Assembly: GCA_965277055.1 (NCBI GenBank)
Contig: OZ255703.1
Coordinates: 62,001-126,000, forward strand
From: CBDCHC01 sp965277055
GTDB lineage: Bacteria > Pseudomonadota > Gammaproteobacteria > PS1 > Pseudothioglobaceae
Length of the DNA stretch: 64,000 nt
Direction: 5' to 3'
The notes under the pieces are model-generated. The model searched no databases, was not told the DNA's origin, and worked only from the letters and a program-made list of their open reading frames with translations. Position numbers and translations under genes: made by a program. Below, piece after piece: positions 17,583-25,989 of the stretch (within the stretch, counting starts at the first letter, position 1; every line of letters starts with the position of its first letter).

Positions 17583-18255
17583 CACTCTCTCGTTCCCTAA
17601 GCATATTGCTATCATCATGGATGGTAATGGCAGATGGGCACAGTCACGTGGTAAGTCAAGAATTTTTGGGCATAAGAATGCACTATCTGCAGTGCGAAGC
17701 TCTATCACGTATGCTGCCTCAAATGAAGCAGAGTCACTGACATTATTTGCCTTTAGCAGCGAAAATATTAATAGGCCCAAAGAAGAAGTTTCTAACTTAT
17801 TTGATTTATTTATTACCGCATTAAAAGGAGAAATCAAAAAATTAAATAAACACAATGTAAAACTTCGTTTTATTGGTGACAAACACATCTTTCCTGATGA
17901 TTTACAAGAGTTGATGACCATCGCTGAAGCATCTTTAGCTACAAATACCGGACTAGAGCTCATTATTGCACTTAATTATGGGGGCAAGTGGGATATTGTG
18001 AATGCCTGTAACCAAGTCTCAGGAGAAATCACCGAAAAATCTCTAGAGGCTCACTTGAGCCTGCCCTACTCTATTGACTTACTCATTCGCACCAGCGGTG
18101 AGCAACGCCTGAGTAACTTTTTGCTATGGCAGTGTGCTTATGCAGAGTTGTACTTTACTGATACTCTATGGCCAGACTTTAATGAAGCTGAGTTTGCAAA
18201 GGCGATTGAAAGTTACCAACAGCGTGAGCGTCGGTTTGGCGCATTGGAACAATAA
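17575..18255 (+). CDS. uppS: Isoprenyl (undecaprenyl) diphosphate synthase
   Basis: UppS makes undecaprenyl diphosphate, the lipid carrier for peptidoglycan and surface sugars. The 226-residue product starts at a GTG (17575) and shows the signature HIAIIMDGNGRWAQSRG with the catalytic Asp, then FAFSSENINRP and RTSGEQRLSNFLLWQ. It ends RRFGALEQ, slightly shorter than the usual 240-250. The start lies within the end of the preceding hypothetical gene. No cdsA or dxr follows, unlike many gammaproteobacteria. Confidence 0.95.
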   Translation: MSSTLSFPKHIAIIMDGNGRWAQSRGKSRIFGHKNALSAVRSSITYAASNEAESLTLFAFSSENINRPKEEVSNLFDLFITALKGEIKKLNKHNVKLRFIGDKHIFPDDLQELMTIAEASLATNTGLELIIALNYGGKWDIVNACNQVSGEITEKSLEAHLSLPYSIDLLIRTSGEQRLSNFLLWQCAYAELYFTDTLWPDFNEAEFAKAIESYQQRERRFGALEQ

Positions 18256-18421
18256 AGTACTTACAACATATCCTATTGGAACCAACACTGAGCGAGTATT
18301 TTTTTCTTTAGGCGAGACGAACAAAGAATGTATGATGGGAGTTTGCTTATAGCAAATGACCGAGTAAATTATGCAGTTTAACAAAGCATACAGGAAAAAA
18401 GACGAAGCTCAGAAGTTCAGA

Positions 18422-19000
18422 TTACATGTAAGCGTTGGTTGTGTTGGTATGATCAGTTACATCCAACACATTGCGAATTTGCGGATACTTTGTTTTAAGC
18501 TGAGTTTCTACCCCATTTTTTAGGGTAAATTTCACTGATGAACACCCTTGGCAACCACCACCAAAGTTCAGTACTACATCCATATCTTGAGTTACTTCCA
18601 CGAGTTCTACATAGCCACCGTGCGAGGCTAATTGCGGGCTTACTTCTGCTGCAATCGTCCATTTTAAATGTTCTTCAAAAGGTGCATCGTCACTTGGTGG
18701 AGTACCTTTGGCATTGGGTGCTGAAATAGTGAGTTTTTTATTACTCATTTCTTCTTTTAATTCTACATTAGAACCTTTAAGATATTCAAAGTTTTCTTTC
18801 GCAATATATGCTGAAAAACCCGTATAGCTAAATTGTTCATACGAGTCATCTAAATCTTTAGGATAACAAAAGTTAAAACTCACCGTAGCATTAGGAGTAC
18901 CTGCATTATCTACACCAATTTTTAAGGCAAGGTCTTTGTCTTCTTGTGATTCAAATAGTGTAGCAATATATTCTTCTGCTTCTGTAGTAATTTCAAACAT
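18422..19000 (-). CDS. nfuA: Fe-S biogenesis protein NfuA
   Basis: The 192-residue protein (E. coli NfuA has 191) has a degenerate A-type N-terminal domain and a C-terminal Nfu domain with the cluster-binding CxxC in NFGGGCQGCSSVKFTLKNGVE. It binds a 4Fe-4S cluster and delivers it to target enzymes, especially under stress. It precedes panC by 12 bp in reverse order (panC is upstream), so they may be co-transcribed. Confidence 0.96.
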   Translation of the reverse strand: MFEITTEAEEYIATLFESQEDKDLALKIGVDNAGTPNATVSFNFCYPKDLDDSYEQFSYTGFSAYIAKENFEYLKGSNVELKEEMSNKKLTISAPNAKGTPPSDDAPFEEHLKWTIAAEVSPQLASHGGYVELVEVTQDMDVVLNFGGGCQGCSSVKFTLKNGVETQLKTKYPQIRNVLDVTDHTNTTNAYM

Positions 19001-19012
19001 GATATTTCCTTT

Positions 19013-19840
19013 TTAAGAATGCTGCTTTGACTTAAATGCGAAATTATCGATTAAACGCACTGAACCAATAAATACTGCAGCTAATATAATTAAATGATTA
19101 GTATTATTAGTTATTTTACCTAAATTATCTGCATCTAATACCTCGCAATAATCAAGGACAAAAAACTCACTAAGTGTATGCCTAATTTCTACAATGCCTT
19201 GATGTATGTCAGTATATTGAGTAATACTTTTAAGTATATTATTAAATGTTCTTGCAGTATCCAACTCACTAGTAGTGAGATACTTATTACGCGTACTAAG
19301 TGCTAACCCCGCTTCATCTCGCTTTATATCCCCTTCTATAATAATAGTATCTAAAGAAAAATAAGCAACCATTTGTTTAATAATAATGAGTTGTTGATAA
19401 TCTTTTTGCCCAAATACTGCATAGGTAGGTTTAATAATATCAAAGAGTCTATAGACTATTTTAGTTACCCCTTGAAAGTGTCCAGGGCGAGAGCGGCCAC
19501 ATAAGATATACTCAAGATTGCCAATATCATATGAAAATGTATAATTTTGGGGATATATCTCTAAATGACTGGGCATAAATAAAATATCTACCCCTATCGC
19601 TGTTAATAAAGCAATGTCCTCATCAGGTGTTCTTGGGTACGCATCAAAATCCTCATGAGCACCAAATTGCTCTTTATTGACAAAAATACTTACAATAGTG
19701 CATTCAGCATATTGCTTTCCTGTTTCAATCAAACTTAAATGTCCCTTGTGTAAACCACCCATAGTAGGAATAAAGGCTGTAGAGGACTTCACATTCAACA
19801 GATAGTTTTGCAGAGATTTTAATTTGTAAAAAAGTTGCAT
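19013..19840 (-). CDS. panC: Pantothenate synthetase
   Basis: PanC joins pantoate and beta-alanine using ATP in coenzyme A synthesis. The 275-residue protein has PTMGGLHKGHLSLI (the nucleotidyltransferase HxGH motif), GRSRPGHFQGVTKIV and FGQKDYQQL, all family hallmarks. It lies just upstream of nfuA and divergent from tusA. The panB gene of the same pathway is at 63001 in this window rather than next to panC. Confidence 0.97.
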   Translation of the reverse strand: MQLFYKLKSLQNYLLNVKSSTAFIPTMGGLHKGHLSLIETGKQYAECTIVSIFVNKEQFGAHEDFDAYPRTPDEDIALLTAIGVDILFMPSHLEIYPQNYTFSYDIGNLEYILCGRSRPGHFQGVTKIVYRLFDIIKPTYAVFGQKDYQQLIIIKQMVAYFSLDTIIIEGDIKRDEAGLALSTRNKYLTTSELDTARTFNNILKSITQYTDIHQGIVEIRHTLSEFFVLDYCEVLDADNLGKITNNTNHLIILAAVFIGSVRLIDNFAFKSKQHS

Positions 19841-19924
19841 TTTCGAACCTATGACTATATAATCATTTTCTTATATTATGACTAATAATATAATTTTATT
19901 TTACATTTAACACAGGAGTTAATC

Positions 19925-20149
19925 ATGGCAGATAATACTTTAGATGCATCAGGTTTAAATTGTCCACTACCTATTCTTAAAACTAAAAAAGAGTTAGCTA
20001 AAATGGACGCGGGTCAAGTACTTGAGGTAATTTCTACAGATGCAGGGTCTGTTAAAGATATTGAAGCGTTTTGTAATCAAACAGGGAATAAACTCTTGAG
20101 TAATACTGAAGAAGGTGGGAAATACATATTCACTATTGAAAAAGTATAA
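19925..20149 (+). CDS. tusA: Sulfur carrier protein TusA
   Basis: This 74-residue protein starts DASGLNCPLPILKTKKEL with the sulfur-binding Cys13 in the CPxP motif of TusA. In E. coli it relays sulfur for tRNA thiolation; in sulfur oxidisers TusA encoded next to DsrE2 carries persulfide sulfur in dissimilatory oxidation. A good ribosome site (AGGAG) precedes the ATG. The gene is followed 27 bp later by a dsrE2-type gene, which favours the dissimilatory role. Confidence 0.93.
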   Translation: MADNTLDASGLNCPLPILKTKKELAKMDAGQVLEVISTDAGSVKDIEAFCNQTGNKLLSNTEEGGKYIFTIEKV

Positions 20150-20176
20150 TCTACTTATTATCATAAGGAGGCTGAT

Positions 20177-20692
20177 ATGTCTGATAATAATAAAATGACT
20201 ATCATCGCTACAAAAGGTACATTTGACTGGGCGTTCCCGCCATTTATCTTAGCATCTACTGCTGTGGCAATGGACAAAGAAGTGACTATCTTTTTTACTT
20301 TTTATGGCTTAAATCTATTATTAAAAGATACTTCAAAAATGAAAGTATCTCCACTAGGCAACCCTTCAATGCCAATGAAAATGCCATTTGGTCCTAAGTG
20401 GTTTCAAAAGATTGATTTTGGTCCTAAAATCCCCAACCTCTTATGGATGATTCCTGGTTCTGAGTCTTTTGTAACTTGGATGATGAAAAAAACCATGGCT
20501 AACCACGGCGTAGCAAAAATTGAAGATTTGCGTGCAATGTGTCAAGAGTTTGATGTGAAGTTAATTGCTTGTGAAATGACTGTTGAGTTATTTGGTTATA
20601 GCAAAGATGACTTTATTGATGGTATTGAATTTGCAGGTGCTGCTTCATACTTTGATGAAGCAAGTACTGGTGATCACCACCTCTATATCTAA
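20177..20692 (+). CDS. dsrE2: DsrE2-family sulfurtransferase
   Basis: This 171-residue DsrE/DsrF/DrsH-like protein starts with IIATKGTFDWAFPPFILA, then FFTFYGLNLL and a Gly/Pro/Met-rich loop, with candidate sulfur-accepting cysteines in RAMCQEF and LIACEMTVELFG. DsrE2 proteins exchange persulfide sulfur with TusA in cytoplasmic sulfur trafficking; several have membrane-associated segments. It has a very strong Shine-Dalgarno (AAGGAGG) and pairs with tusA, the usual rhd-tusA-dsrE2 cluster minus the rhodanese gene. A long perfect terminator follows. Confidence 0.9.
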   Translation: MSDNNKMTIIATKGTFDWAFPPFILASTAVAMDKEVTIFFTFYGLNLLLKDTSKMKVSPLGNPSMPMKMPFGPKWFQKIDFGPKIPNLLWMIPGSESFVTWMMKKTMANHGVAKIEDLRAMCQEFDVKLIACEMTVELFGYSKDDFIDGIEFAGAASYFDEASTGDHHLYI

Positions 20693-20710
20693 TATATCTT
20701 ATACTCTGAA

Positions 20711-20746
20711 ATACTAAAAACCTCTGCTTGCAGAGGTTTTTAGTAT
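20711..20746. terminator. Bidirectional intrinsic terminator after dsrE2
   Basis: A perfect 16-bp stem (20711-20726 with 20731-20746, core CCTCTG/CAGAGG) with loop CTTG, A-run on one side and T-run on the other. It separates tusA-dsrE2 from the convergent phosphatase gene and can stop both transcripts. Confidence 0.92.
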
Positions 20747-20790
20747 CAATTAATGAGGTAAAGTCGAAGTAAATCCAATTATCAATCGGA

Positions 20791-21441
20791 TTACCAGTCT
20801 TGAATTTCCCACTGGTGCTCCCTCGCATACTGCCTTAATACATCATCAGGATTAGTGGCAATAGGTGTATCTACTAGCTGCAAGAGCGGTAAGTCATTAT
20901 GACTATCTGAGTAAAAATAACTGCCCTCTAGTGAATATCCTGCTTCTCTCAAATAAGTATTTAGATTGGCAATCTTTCCCTCTTTGAAGCATGGGGTCTT
21001 TAAGGATTTCCCAGTATATCTGGTGCCATTAAATTCAGCATGAGTACCCATGAAGGAATCAATATCAAAGAGTTGTATCACTCCTTCTACAATAAATTCA
21101 TTGGTTGCACTAATAACTACAATATGGTGCCCTTTTGAGCGATGTACTGCCAAAGTTTCATGAGCACGTTCATAAACCATTGGGCGTACTATAGTATCTA
21201 CGTAAGTAGAGCGCAATGCTCGTAATTCATTAATTTCAAATAAGGTTAGGGGATGTAAGCAAAATTCAAGATATGCTTGCATATCTAATTTGCCTTCTTC
21301 ATAATCTTTAAAAAACTGAGTGTTTTGTGCTTGATAGGTATCTGCGTCAACAATTCCGCGTTTTGTTAAAAATTCACCCCACAAAAAATCACTATCACCA
21401 CTAATAAGAGTCTTATCAAGGTCAAATAAGGCTAGGGTCAT
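20791..21441 (-). CDS. HAD superfamily IB phosphatase (phosphoserine phosphatase-like)
   Basis: This 216-residue protein has HAD motif I FDLDKTL (nucleophile Asp7, general acid Asp9), motif II VVISAT, a motif III lysine in FKEGK and motif IV YSDSHNDLPLL. The SDSxNDLP form and a helical cap after motif I place it in the IB subfamily, whose members hydrolyse small phosphomonoesters such as histidinol phosphate or phosphoserine. The substrate cannot be decided. It lies 6 bp downstream of the bolA-like gene. Confidence 0.85.
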   Translation of the reverse strand: MTLALFDLDKTLISGDSDFLWGEFLTKRGIVDADTYQAQNTQFFKDYEEGKLDMQAYLEFCLHPLTLFEINELRALRSTYVDTIVRPMVYERAHETLAVHRSKGHHIVVISATNEFIVEGVIQLFDIDSFMGTHAEFNGTRYTGKSLKTPCFKEGKIANLNTYLREAGYSLEGSYFYSDSHNDLPLLQLVDTPIATNPDDVLRQYAREHQWEIQDW

Positions 21442-21447
21442 AAATGC

Positions 21448-21675
21448 TTAGCTTTCAGCAGGTGTTCTAGCTTTAATGCTCAAGGCGTGTAATTCACCAG
21501 ATTTAATTTCTTCTGAGACGAGTGCTAAAATTTGTTTTTGTCTATCAAGTAACGTTACTCCTTCAAATTCGGCACTTTTAACTACGCATGAAAGATTGCA
21601 CCCTTCTCCATCAATGGTGACTTTTGCATCTGGTAGGTGTGCTAAGATACGCTCATGTAATTTTGCTTTATCCAT
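21448..21675 (-). CDS. ibaG: BolA/IbaG family protein
   Basis: This 75-residue protein ends GELHALSIKARTPAES, the family motif of IbaG (YrbA), and has the FDG-like loop as FEGVTLLDRQK. BolA-type proteins bind monothiol glutaredoxins and Fe-S clusters, and IbaG responds to acid stress. It is encoded directly after phoU (1 bp gap) rather than beside murA as in E. coli, so it may be a read-through passenger of the pst operon. Confidence 0.82.
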   Translation of the reverse strand: MDKAKLHERILAHLPDAKVTIDGEGCNLSCVVKSAEFEGVTLLDRQKQILALVSEEIKSGELHALSIKARTPAES

Positions 21676-21676
21676 A

Positions 21677-22354
21677 TTATTCTGCTATTTTCTTATGTCT
21701 AATATCTGTACCTTGCACAATATAAATTACATATTCGCAAATATTTTTTGAATGGTCACCCACACGCTCAATTGCTCTAGAGCACCACATGACATTTAAA
21801 ATAGATTTAATATTTTTACTATCTTCTAATAAATAAGTACTTAACAATCTATTAAGTTTTTCATATTCTTGGTCGATTTCACTATCTGCAGTAGTGATTT
21901 GCAAAGCTTTTTCACTATCTAGCCTAGCATAGCAATCAAGTGCATCTTTAAGCATATTTTTTGCAGATGCAATGAGAGATTTCAAATTTTTATAAATATT
22001 CATCTCTTTGGCATCAATTTCTAATTCATTACTAAATCGAGCTATTTTTTTAGCTTCATCACCAATACGCTCTAAGTCAGTAACAATTTTAATTATAGCA
22101 AATACATTACGCAGATCAATAGCTTTAGGTTGTCTTCTGGCAATAATAGTAGCACACTCTTCATCAATAGTGACTTCTAAACCATTCACTTTTTTATCAA
22201 CTTCTTGTGTATCTTTTGCAATATGAGGTTTATTTTTTAACAGTGCAGTAGTAGAGTTAATATACATCTCTTCTACCAACCCTCCCATATTGATTACTTG
22301 GTCTCGAATGGAGGCAAGTTCTTCTTCGTATTCGTTAGAGGTATGAGAAATCAT
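21677..22354 (-). CDS. phoU: Phosphate signalling and transport regulator PhoU
   Basis: The 225-residue protein is a tandem of two PhoU helical domains with typical E/D-x3-D metal-binding patterns (e.g. LERIGDEAKKIA and IERVGDHSKNIC). PhoU links the Pst transporter to the PhoR-PhoB two-component system and keeps it off when phosphate is plentiful. Its ATG overlaps the pstB stop as ATGA. Order pstS-C-A-B-phoU is the standard operon. Confidence 0.97.
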   Translation of the reverse strand: MISHTSNEYEEELASIRDQVINMGGLVEEMYINSTTALLKNKPHIAKDTQEVDKKVNGLEVTIDEECATIIARRQPKAIDLRNVFAIIKIVTDLERIGDEAKKIARFSNELEIDAKEMNIYKNLKSLIASAKNMLKDALDCYARLDSEKALQITTADSEIDQEYEKLNRLLSTYLLEDSKNIKSILNVMWCSRAIERVGDHSKNICEYVIYIVQGTDIRHKKIAE

Positions 22355-23160
22355 CCAAATCTTCCTGTAATATAGTTTTCAGTAAGCGTATGTTCTGGGT
22401 TAGTAAATACTGTATTCGTATCATTCACCTCCACTAATTTACCTAAATGGAAATATGCACATCTATCAGAAATACGCGCTGCTTGTTGCATTGAGTGAGT
22501 TACAATAGCAATAGTATAACTTTCTTTTAGCTCAGTCATTAACTCTTCAATAGTTGCAGTTGCAATAGGGTCTAGAGCGGATGTCGGCTCATCCATTAAA
22601 ATAACTTCTGGTTTAATAGCAATAGTGCGAGCAATACATAAGCGTTGTTGCTGACCACCAGAAAGACTCGTACCAGGCTGAGTAAGTTTGTCTTTAGTTT
22701 CTTTCCAGAGACCAGCTTTGGTTAAACTTTCTTCTACCAAGTCATCAAGCTCAGCTTTATTGTGAGTAAGTCCATGTAATCTTGGACCATATGCAATATT
22801 ATCGTAAATTGACTTTGGAAATGGATTGGGTTTTTGAAACACCATGCCAACACGTGCCCGAAGGAGGACAGGATCAAGTTCTTTAGAGTAAATATTATCT
22901 CCATCAAGAGTAATCTCACCATCAACACGACAGCTATCAATAGTATCATTCATGCGGTTTAAACAACGTAAAAACGTAGATTTACCACAACCAGAAGGAC
23001 CAATCATTGCCAAAATTTGATTTCTACCTAAATCAATATTCACATTAAATAATGCCTGTGAATCTGCATAATACACATTCACATCTCTACATGACATGGT
23101 GAAATTGGTATCCAAAAATGGCTGACCAACTGTTTGGTTAATTTCTTGTTCTAGTTCCAT
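22351..23160 (-). CDS. pstB: Phosphate ABC transporter ATP-binding protein
   Basis: The 269-residue ATPase has Walker A GPSGCGKSTFLRCLNRMND, signature LSGGQQQRLCIARTIA, Walker B VILMDEPTSALDPIA and a His switch (THSMQQAARISD). The RCLNRMND sequence is diagnostic of PstB. It drives phosphate uptake through PstA-PstC. The gene overlaps phoU by 4 bp and follows pstA. Confidence 0.98.
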   Translation of the reverse strand: MELEQEINQTVGQPFLDTNFTMSCRDVNVYYADSQALFNVNIDLGRNQILAMIGPSGCGKSTFLRCLNRMNDTIDSCRVDGEITLDGDNIYSKELDPVLLRARVGMVFQKPNPFPKSIYDNIAYGPRLHGLTHNKAELDDLVEESLTKAGLWKETKDKLTQPGTSLSGGQQQRLCIARTIAIKPEVILMDEPTSALDPIATATIEELMTELKESYTIAIVTHSMQQAARISDRCAYFHLGKLVEVNDTNTVFTNPEHTLTENYITGRFG

Positions 23161-23201
23161 AATGCAGTACCATTATATCGAAAATATATATAAAAAAATC
23201 T

Positions 23202-24479
23202 TTAATACTTAACTTCTAATTTTTTTCGTAGCATAATTGCAACAAAATTAATTACAAATAAGAATGCTAATAACACCACAATCGCAGCAGAAGTCAATGC
23301 AATAAATGCCCGTTCAGGCGAATCTGACCAAATATAAATTTGCACTGGTAATACTGTAGATGGATCCATAAATCCCATAGGCATATCTGCAATAAAGGCT
23401 ACCATGCCAATCATTAACAGTGGTGCACTCTCGCCTAATGCTTGTGCCATACCAATGATGGAACCAGTCAAAATACCCGGCATTGCTAGTGGCACAGTAT
23501 GATGAAATGTGGTTTGCATTTTTGAAGCACCCACACCTAGAGCTGCTTCTTTAATTGATGGTGGTACTGCTTTTAGTGCTGCTCTACTAGCAATAATAAT
23601 TGTAGGTAAGGTCATTAGTGAGAGCACTAAACCACCTACAAGCGGTGCACTTCTTGGTAATCCAAAGAGATTAAGATAAATAGCAAGTCCCAAAATACCA
23701 AATACAATAGAAGGCACTGCTGCTAGGTTGTTAATATTCACTTCAATAATATCAACAATACGGTTATTTTTAGGGGCAAATTCCTCTAGATAAATAGCAG
23801 CCATTACCCCAATAGGGAAGCTTAATAACATGGTAACCAGCATGGTATAAAACGAACCTTTTAAGGCACCTAAAATACCCGCTTGCTCTGGTTCTCTAGA
23901 GTCAGCAGAAGTGAAAAAAGTAAAATTAAAGCGTTTTTCTAGTTCATCATTTGCTACCCAAGAATCAATCCACTTAATTTGATGGTTTTTTACTCGGCGA
24001 TCATCTTCAGTTAGGTTTCTATCAATGAGCCCTTTAACAAATGTATCCACATCATCATCAGCTAATACCCAGAGCTTTTGCGTCGTTCCTAGTATCTCAG
24101 GATTATTAATCACCATATCACGTAAATCATACTGCACTCTTGAGCTAATCATTGAGCGTAGAGTACGTTTATCACGGCGATTTTTAACCTCAGGGAACCG
24201 CTTATATAGTGCTTTATTGACAAAGGTAGTATAACTTGCAGTAAATAAATCCCGCTCAGTGTAATTCTCTGGCAAATACAACGAAGCTTCATCAAATTCT
24301 ATTTCAAGTTGCACATAGGTAGTAGTAAATGCTGGTAATGATTTACCAGTAAGATCATAGAGTAAAAATATCAAAAAAGAGATACTAATAATAATACTCA
24401 ATAACCCATAAGTTCTAAATCGCTGTTCTTTACGATAGCGTTTTTTCAGACCTTTTTTTACTAAACTAACATTATTCAT
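23202..24479 (-). CDS. pstA: Phosphate ABC transporter permease PstA
   Basis: This 425-residue inner-membrane permease has one N-terminal membrane segment (about 25-45), then a large extracytoplasmic domain of about 160 residues, and then the five or six helix core with the EAALGVGASKMQTTFHHTVPLA coupling loop. The extra N-terminal domain makes it longer than E. coli PstA (296) but similar extended forms are common in marine gammaproteobacteria. Its ATG overlaps the pstC end by 8 bp. Confidence 0.95.
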   Translation of the reverse strand: MNNVSLVKKGLKKRYRKEQRFRTYGLLSIIISISFLIFLLYDLTGKSLPAFTTTYVQLEIEFDEASLYLPENYTERDLFTASYTTFVNKALYKRFPEVKNRRDKRTLRSMISSRVQYDLRDMVINNPEILGTTQKLWVLADDDVDTFVKGLIDRNLTEDDRRVKNHQIKWIDSWVANDELEKRFNFTFFTSADSREPEQAGILGALKGSFYTMLVTMLLSFPIGVMAAIYLEEFAPKNNRIVDIIEVNINNLAAVPSIVFGILGLAIYLNLFGLPRSAPLVGGLVLSLMTLPTIIIASRAALKAVPPSIKEAALGVGASKMQTTFHHTVPLAMPGILTGSIIGMAQALGESAPLLMIGMVAFIADMPMGFMDPSTVLPVQIYIWSDSPERAFIALTSAAIVVLLAFLFVINFVAIMLRKKLEVKY

Positions 24480-25845
24480 ATTGCTCTCTATACTTTCTCA
24501 CAATTTTTAATGCAATCACATTAAGAATAAGTGTGGTAGCAAATAACCCTAATGCTAACGCAAAGGCAGCCAATGTTTTAGCACTATCAAACTCTTGGTC
24601 ACCAGTTAATAAGGTTACAATTTGCACGGTAATAGTAGTAACTGAGTCAAACGGGTTAGCCGTGAGTTTAGCTGCTACACCTGCTGCCATCAGTACAATC
24701 ATTGTTTCACCAATAGCACGTGAAATAGCTAATAAAAAACTACCAATAATTCCCGGTAATGCAGAAGGAATAAGTACCTTACGCACTGTTTCACTTTGAG
24801 TTGCCCCTAGAGCAATTGAGCCATCACGCATTGCACGCGGCACCGCAGAAATCACATCATCAGATAATGATAAGACAAATGGTACAATCATCATCCCCAT
24901 CACCACCCCAGCTGCCAAAGCAGACTCGGTAGATACGACCATTCCAGAGATAATTTCAATATCAAGGCTCATACCAATATCGCGTAAGTAGTTACCTACA
25001 TCTCTAAATATAGGACCAATCGTAATAGCAGCAAAAAAGCCATATACCACTGTAGGTACGCCAGCTAAAATTTCTAAAAATGGTTTGATCATATTACGTG
25101 CTTGGCGTGGAGCATATTCACTTAAAAAAATTGCCGAACTTAAACCAAGAGGCACAGCAATGAGCATGGCAATAATAGAGATAAAAATAGTACCCCAAAA
25201 CAATGGGATCGCACCAAATGCTCCAGAACTACCAGCTTGATCTTCACGAATGGCGATTTGTGGTGACCAGTGAGTACCAAATAAAAACTCAGTAATAGAA
25301 ACTCTACTAAAGAAATCTATTGACTCAAATAAAACTGAGCCAACAATACCAATGGTGGTTAATATCGCTATCAATGCACTAGTAATAAGCGTATATAAAA
25401 TAAGCGTTTCAATACTATTTCTAGCTCTTTGAGTGGGAGTAATACGCGTATAGATAATAATAAACCCAATTACACCTACAATACTACTTAAAATAATTTT
25501 TAAGGTGTTACTCATATCAATATATTCAAAGTAGAGTGCACTTTCTGTACTTTGCCCTAATGAAATGGCGCTAAATTTAAGCCCAAGGTCCACATCTGAT
25601 AAACTTGCTAGGTCAGTGTATTGAGCAATCACTAAGTGTTGAATAACACTAATCTCAATAATACTCCACACCACAAATACCGCTAAAAATGGTAAGAAAC
25701 TTGCAGCTAGTGAAAGGTAGCCATAGTAAGTTGGTAAAGAGTGCAGTTTTTCCTGTCTTGCCATCCCTCTTGCTTTAGAGGTGGTAACAATATAAAAGAG
25801 TATCGCAATAATAAATGCAGTAATAATGATTTGGATGCCAGTCAT
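24472..25845 (-). CDS. pstC: Phosphate ABC transporter permease PstC
   Basis: This 457-residue permease has multiple hydrophobic helices, the coupling motif DGSIALGATQSETVRKVLIPSA and the conserved LSDDVISAVPRAMRDG. It is longer than E. coli PstC (319) because of an N-terminal extension with extra helices and a periplasmic loop, matching the enlarged PstA partner. It is separated from pstS by 144 bp that contain a terminator and then a second PHO-box promoter, so it can be transcribed both by read-through and on its own. Confidence 0.95.
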   Translation of the reverse strand: MTGIQIIITAFIIAILFYIVTTSKARGMARQEKLHSLPTYYGYLSLAASFLPFLAVFVVWSIIEISVIQHLVIAQYTDLASLSDVDLGLKFSAISLGQSTESALYFEYIDMSNTLKIILSSIVGVIGFIIIYTRITPTQRARNSIETLILYTLITSALIAILTTIGIVGSVLFESIDFFSRVSITEFLFGTHWSPQIAIREDQAGSSGAFGAIPLFWGTIFISIIAMLIAVPLGLSSAIFLSEYAPRQARNMIKPFLEILAGVPTVVYGFFAAITIGPIFRDVGNYLRDIGMSLDIEIISGMVVSTESALAAGVVMGMMIVPFVLSLSDDVISAVPRAMRDGSIALGATQSETVRKVLIPSALPGIIGSFLLAISRAIGETMIVLMAAGVAAKLTANPFDSVTTITVQIVTLLTGDQEFDSAKTLAAFALALGLFATTLILNVIALKIVRKYREQYE

Positions 25846-25880
25846 AAATATTGCGTTAAAGGAATGCGATGAAAATGGTT

Positions 25881-25914
25881 ATTTTAATGATTTATTATTA
25901 CAAAAATGTTACAA
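25881..25914 (-). promoter_or_regulatory. Internal PHO-box promoter in front of pstC
   Basis: On the minus strand TTGTAACATTTTTGTAAT (25897-25914) forms two 7-base repeats 11 bp apart, the structure of a PhoB binding site. A -10 like TAAAAT (25881-25886) follows after 10 bp. Both geometry and sequence repeat those of the pstS promoter. It lies between the pstS terminator and pstC. Confidence 0.65.
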
Positions 25915-25940
25915 AAAGCTTGCTAATTTTTATTAAATAT

Positions 25941-25976
25941 AAAAAACGGGGGCATTATTACCCCCCGTTTTTTTGA
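25941..25976 (-). terminator. Terminator/attenuator between pstS and pstC
   Basis: A GC-rich stem (ACGGGGG with CCCCCGT), extended by A-T pairs, spans 25941-25973. Read leftwards it is followed by a T-run. It sits right after the pstS stop, so it would end most pstS transcripts and leave the binding protein in excess over the permease. Confidence 0.88.
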
Positions 25977-25989
25977 TAAAGAATATAAA

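Noticed and set aside
18256..18421. Possible small gene or RNA between uppS and nfuA
   Set aside because: The frame open here is a continuation of an out-of-frame reading of uppS and has no ribosome site; no stable terminator or RNA fold stood out.
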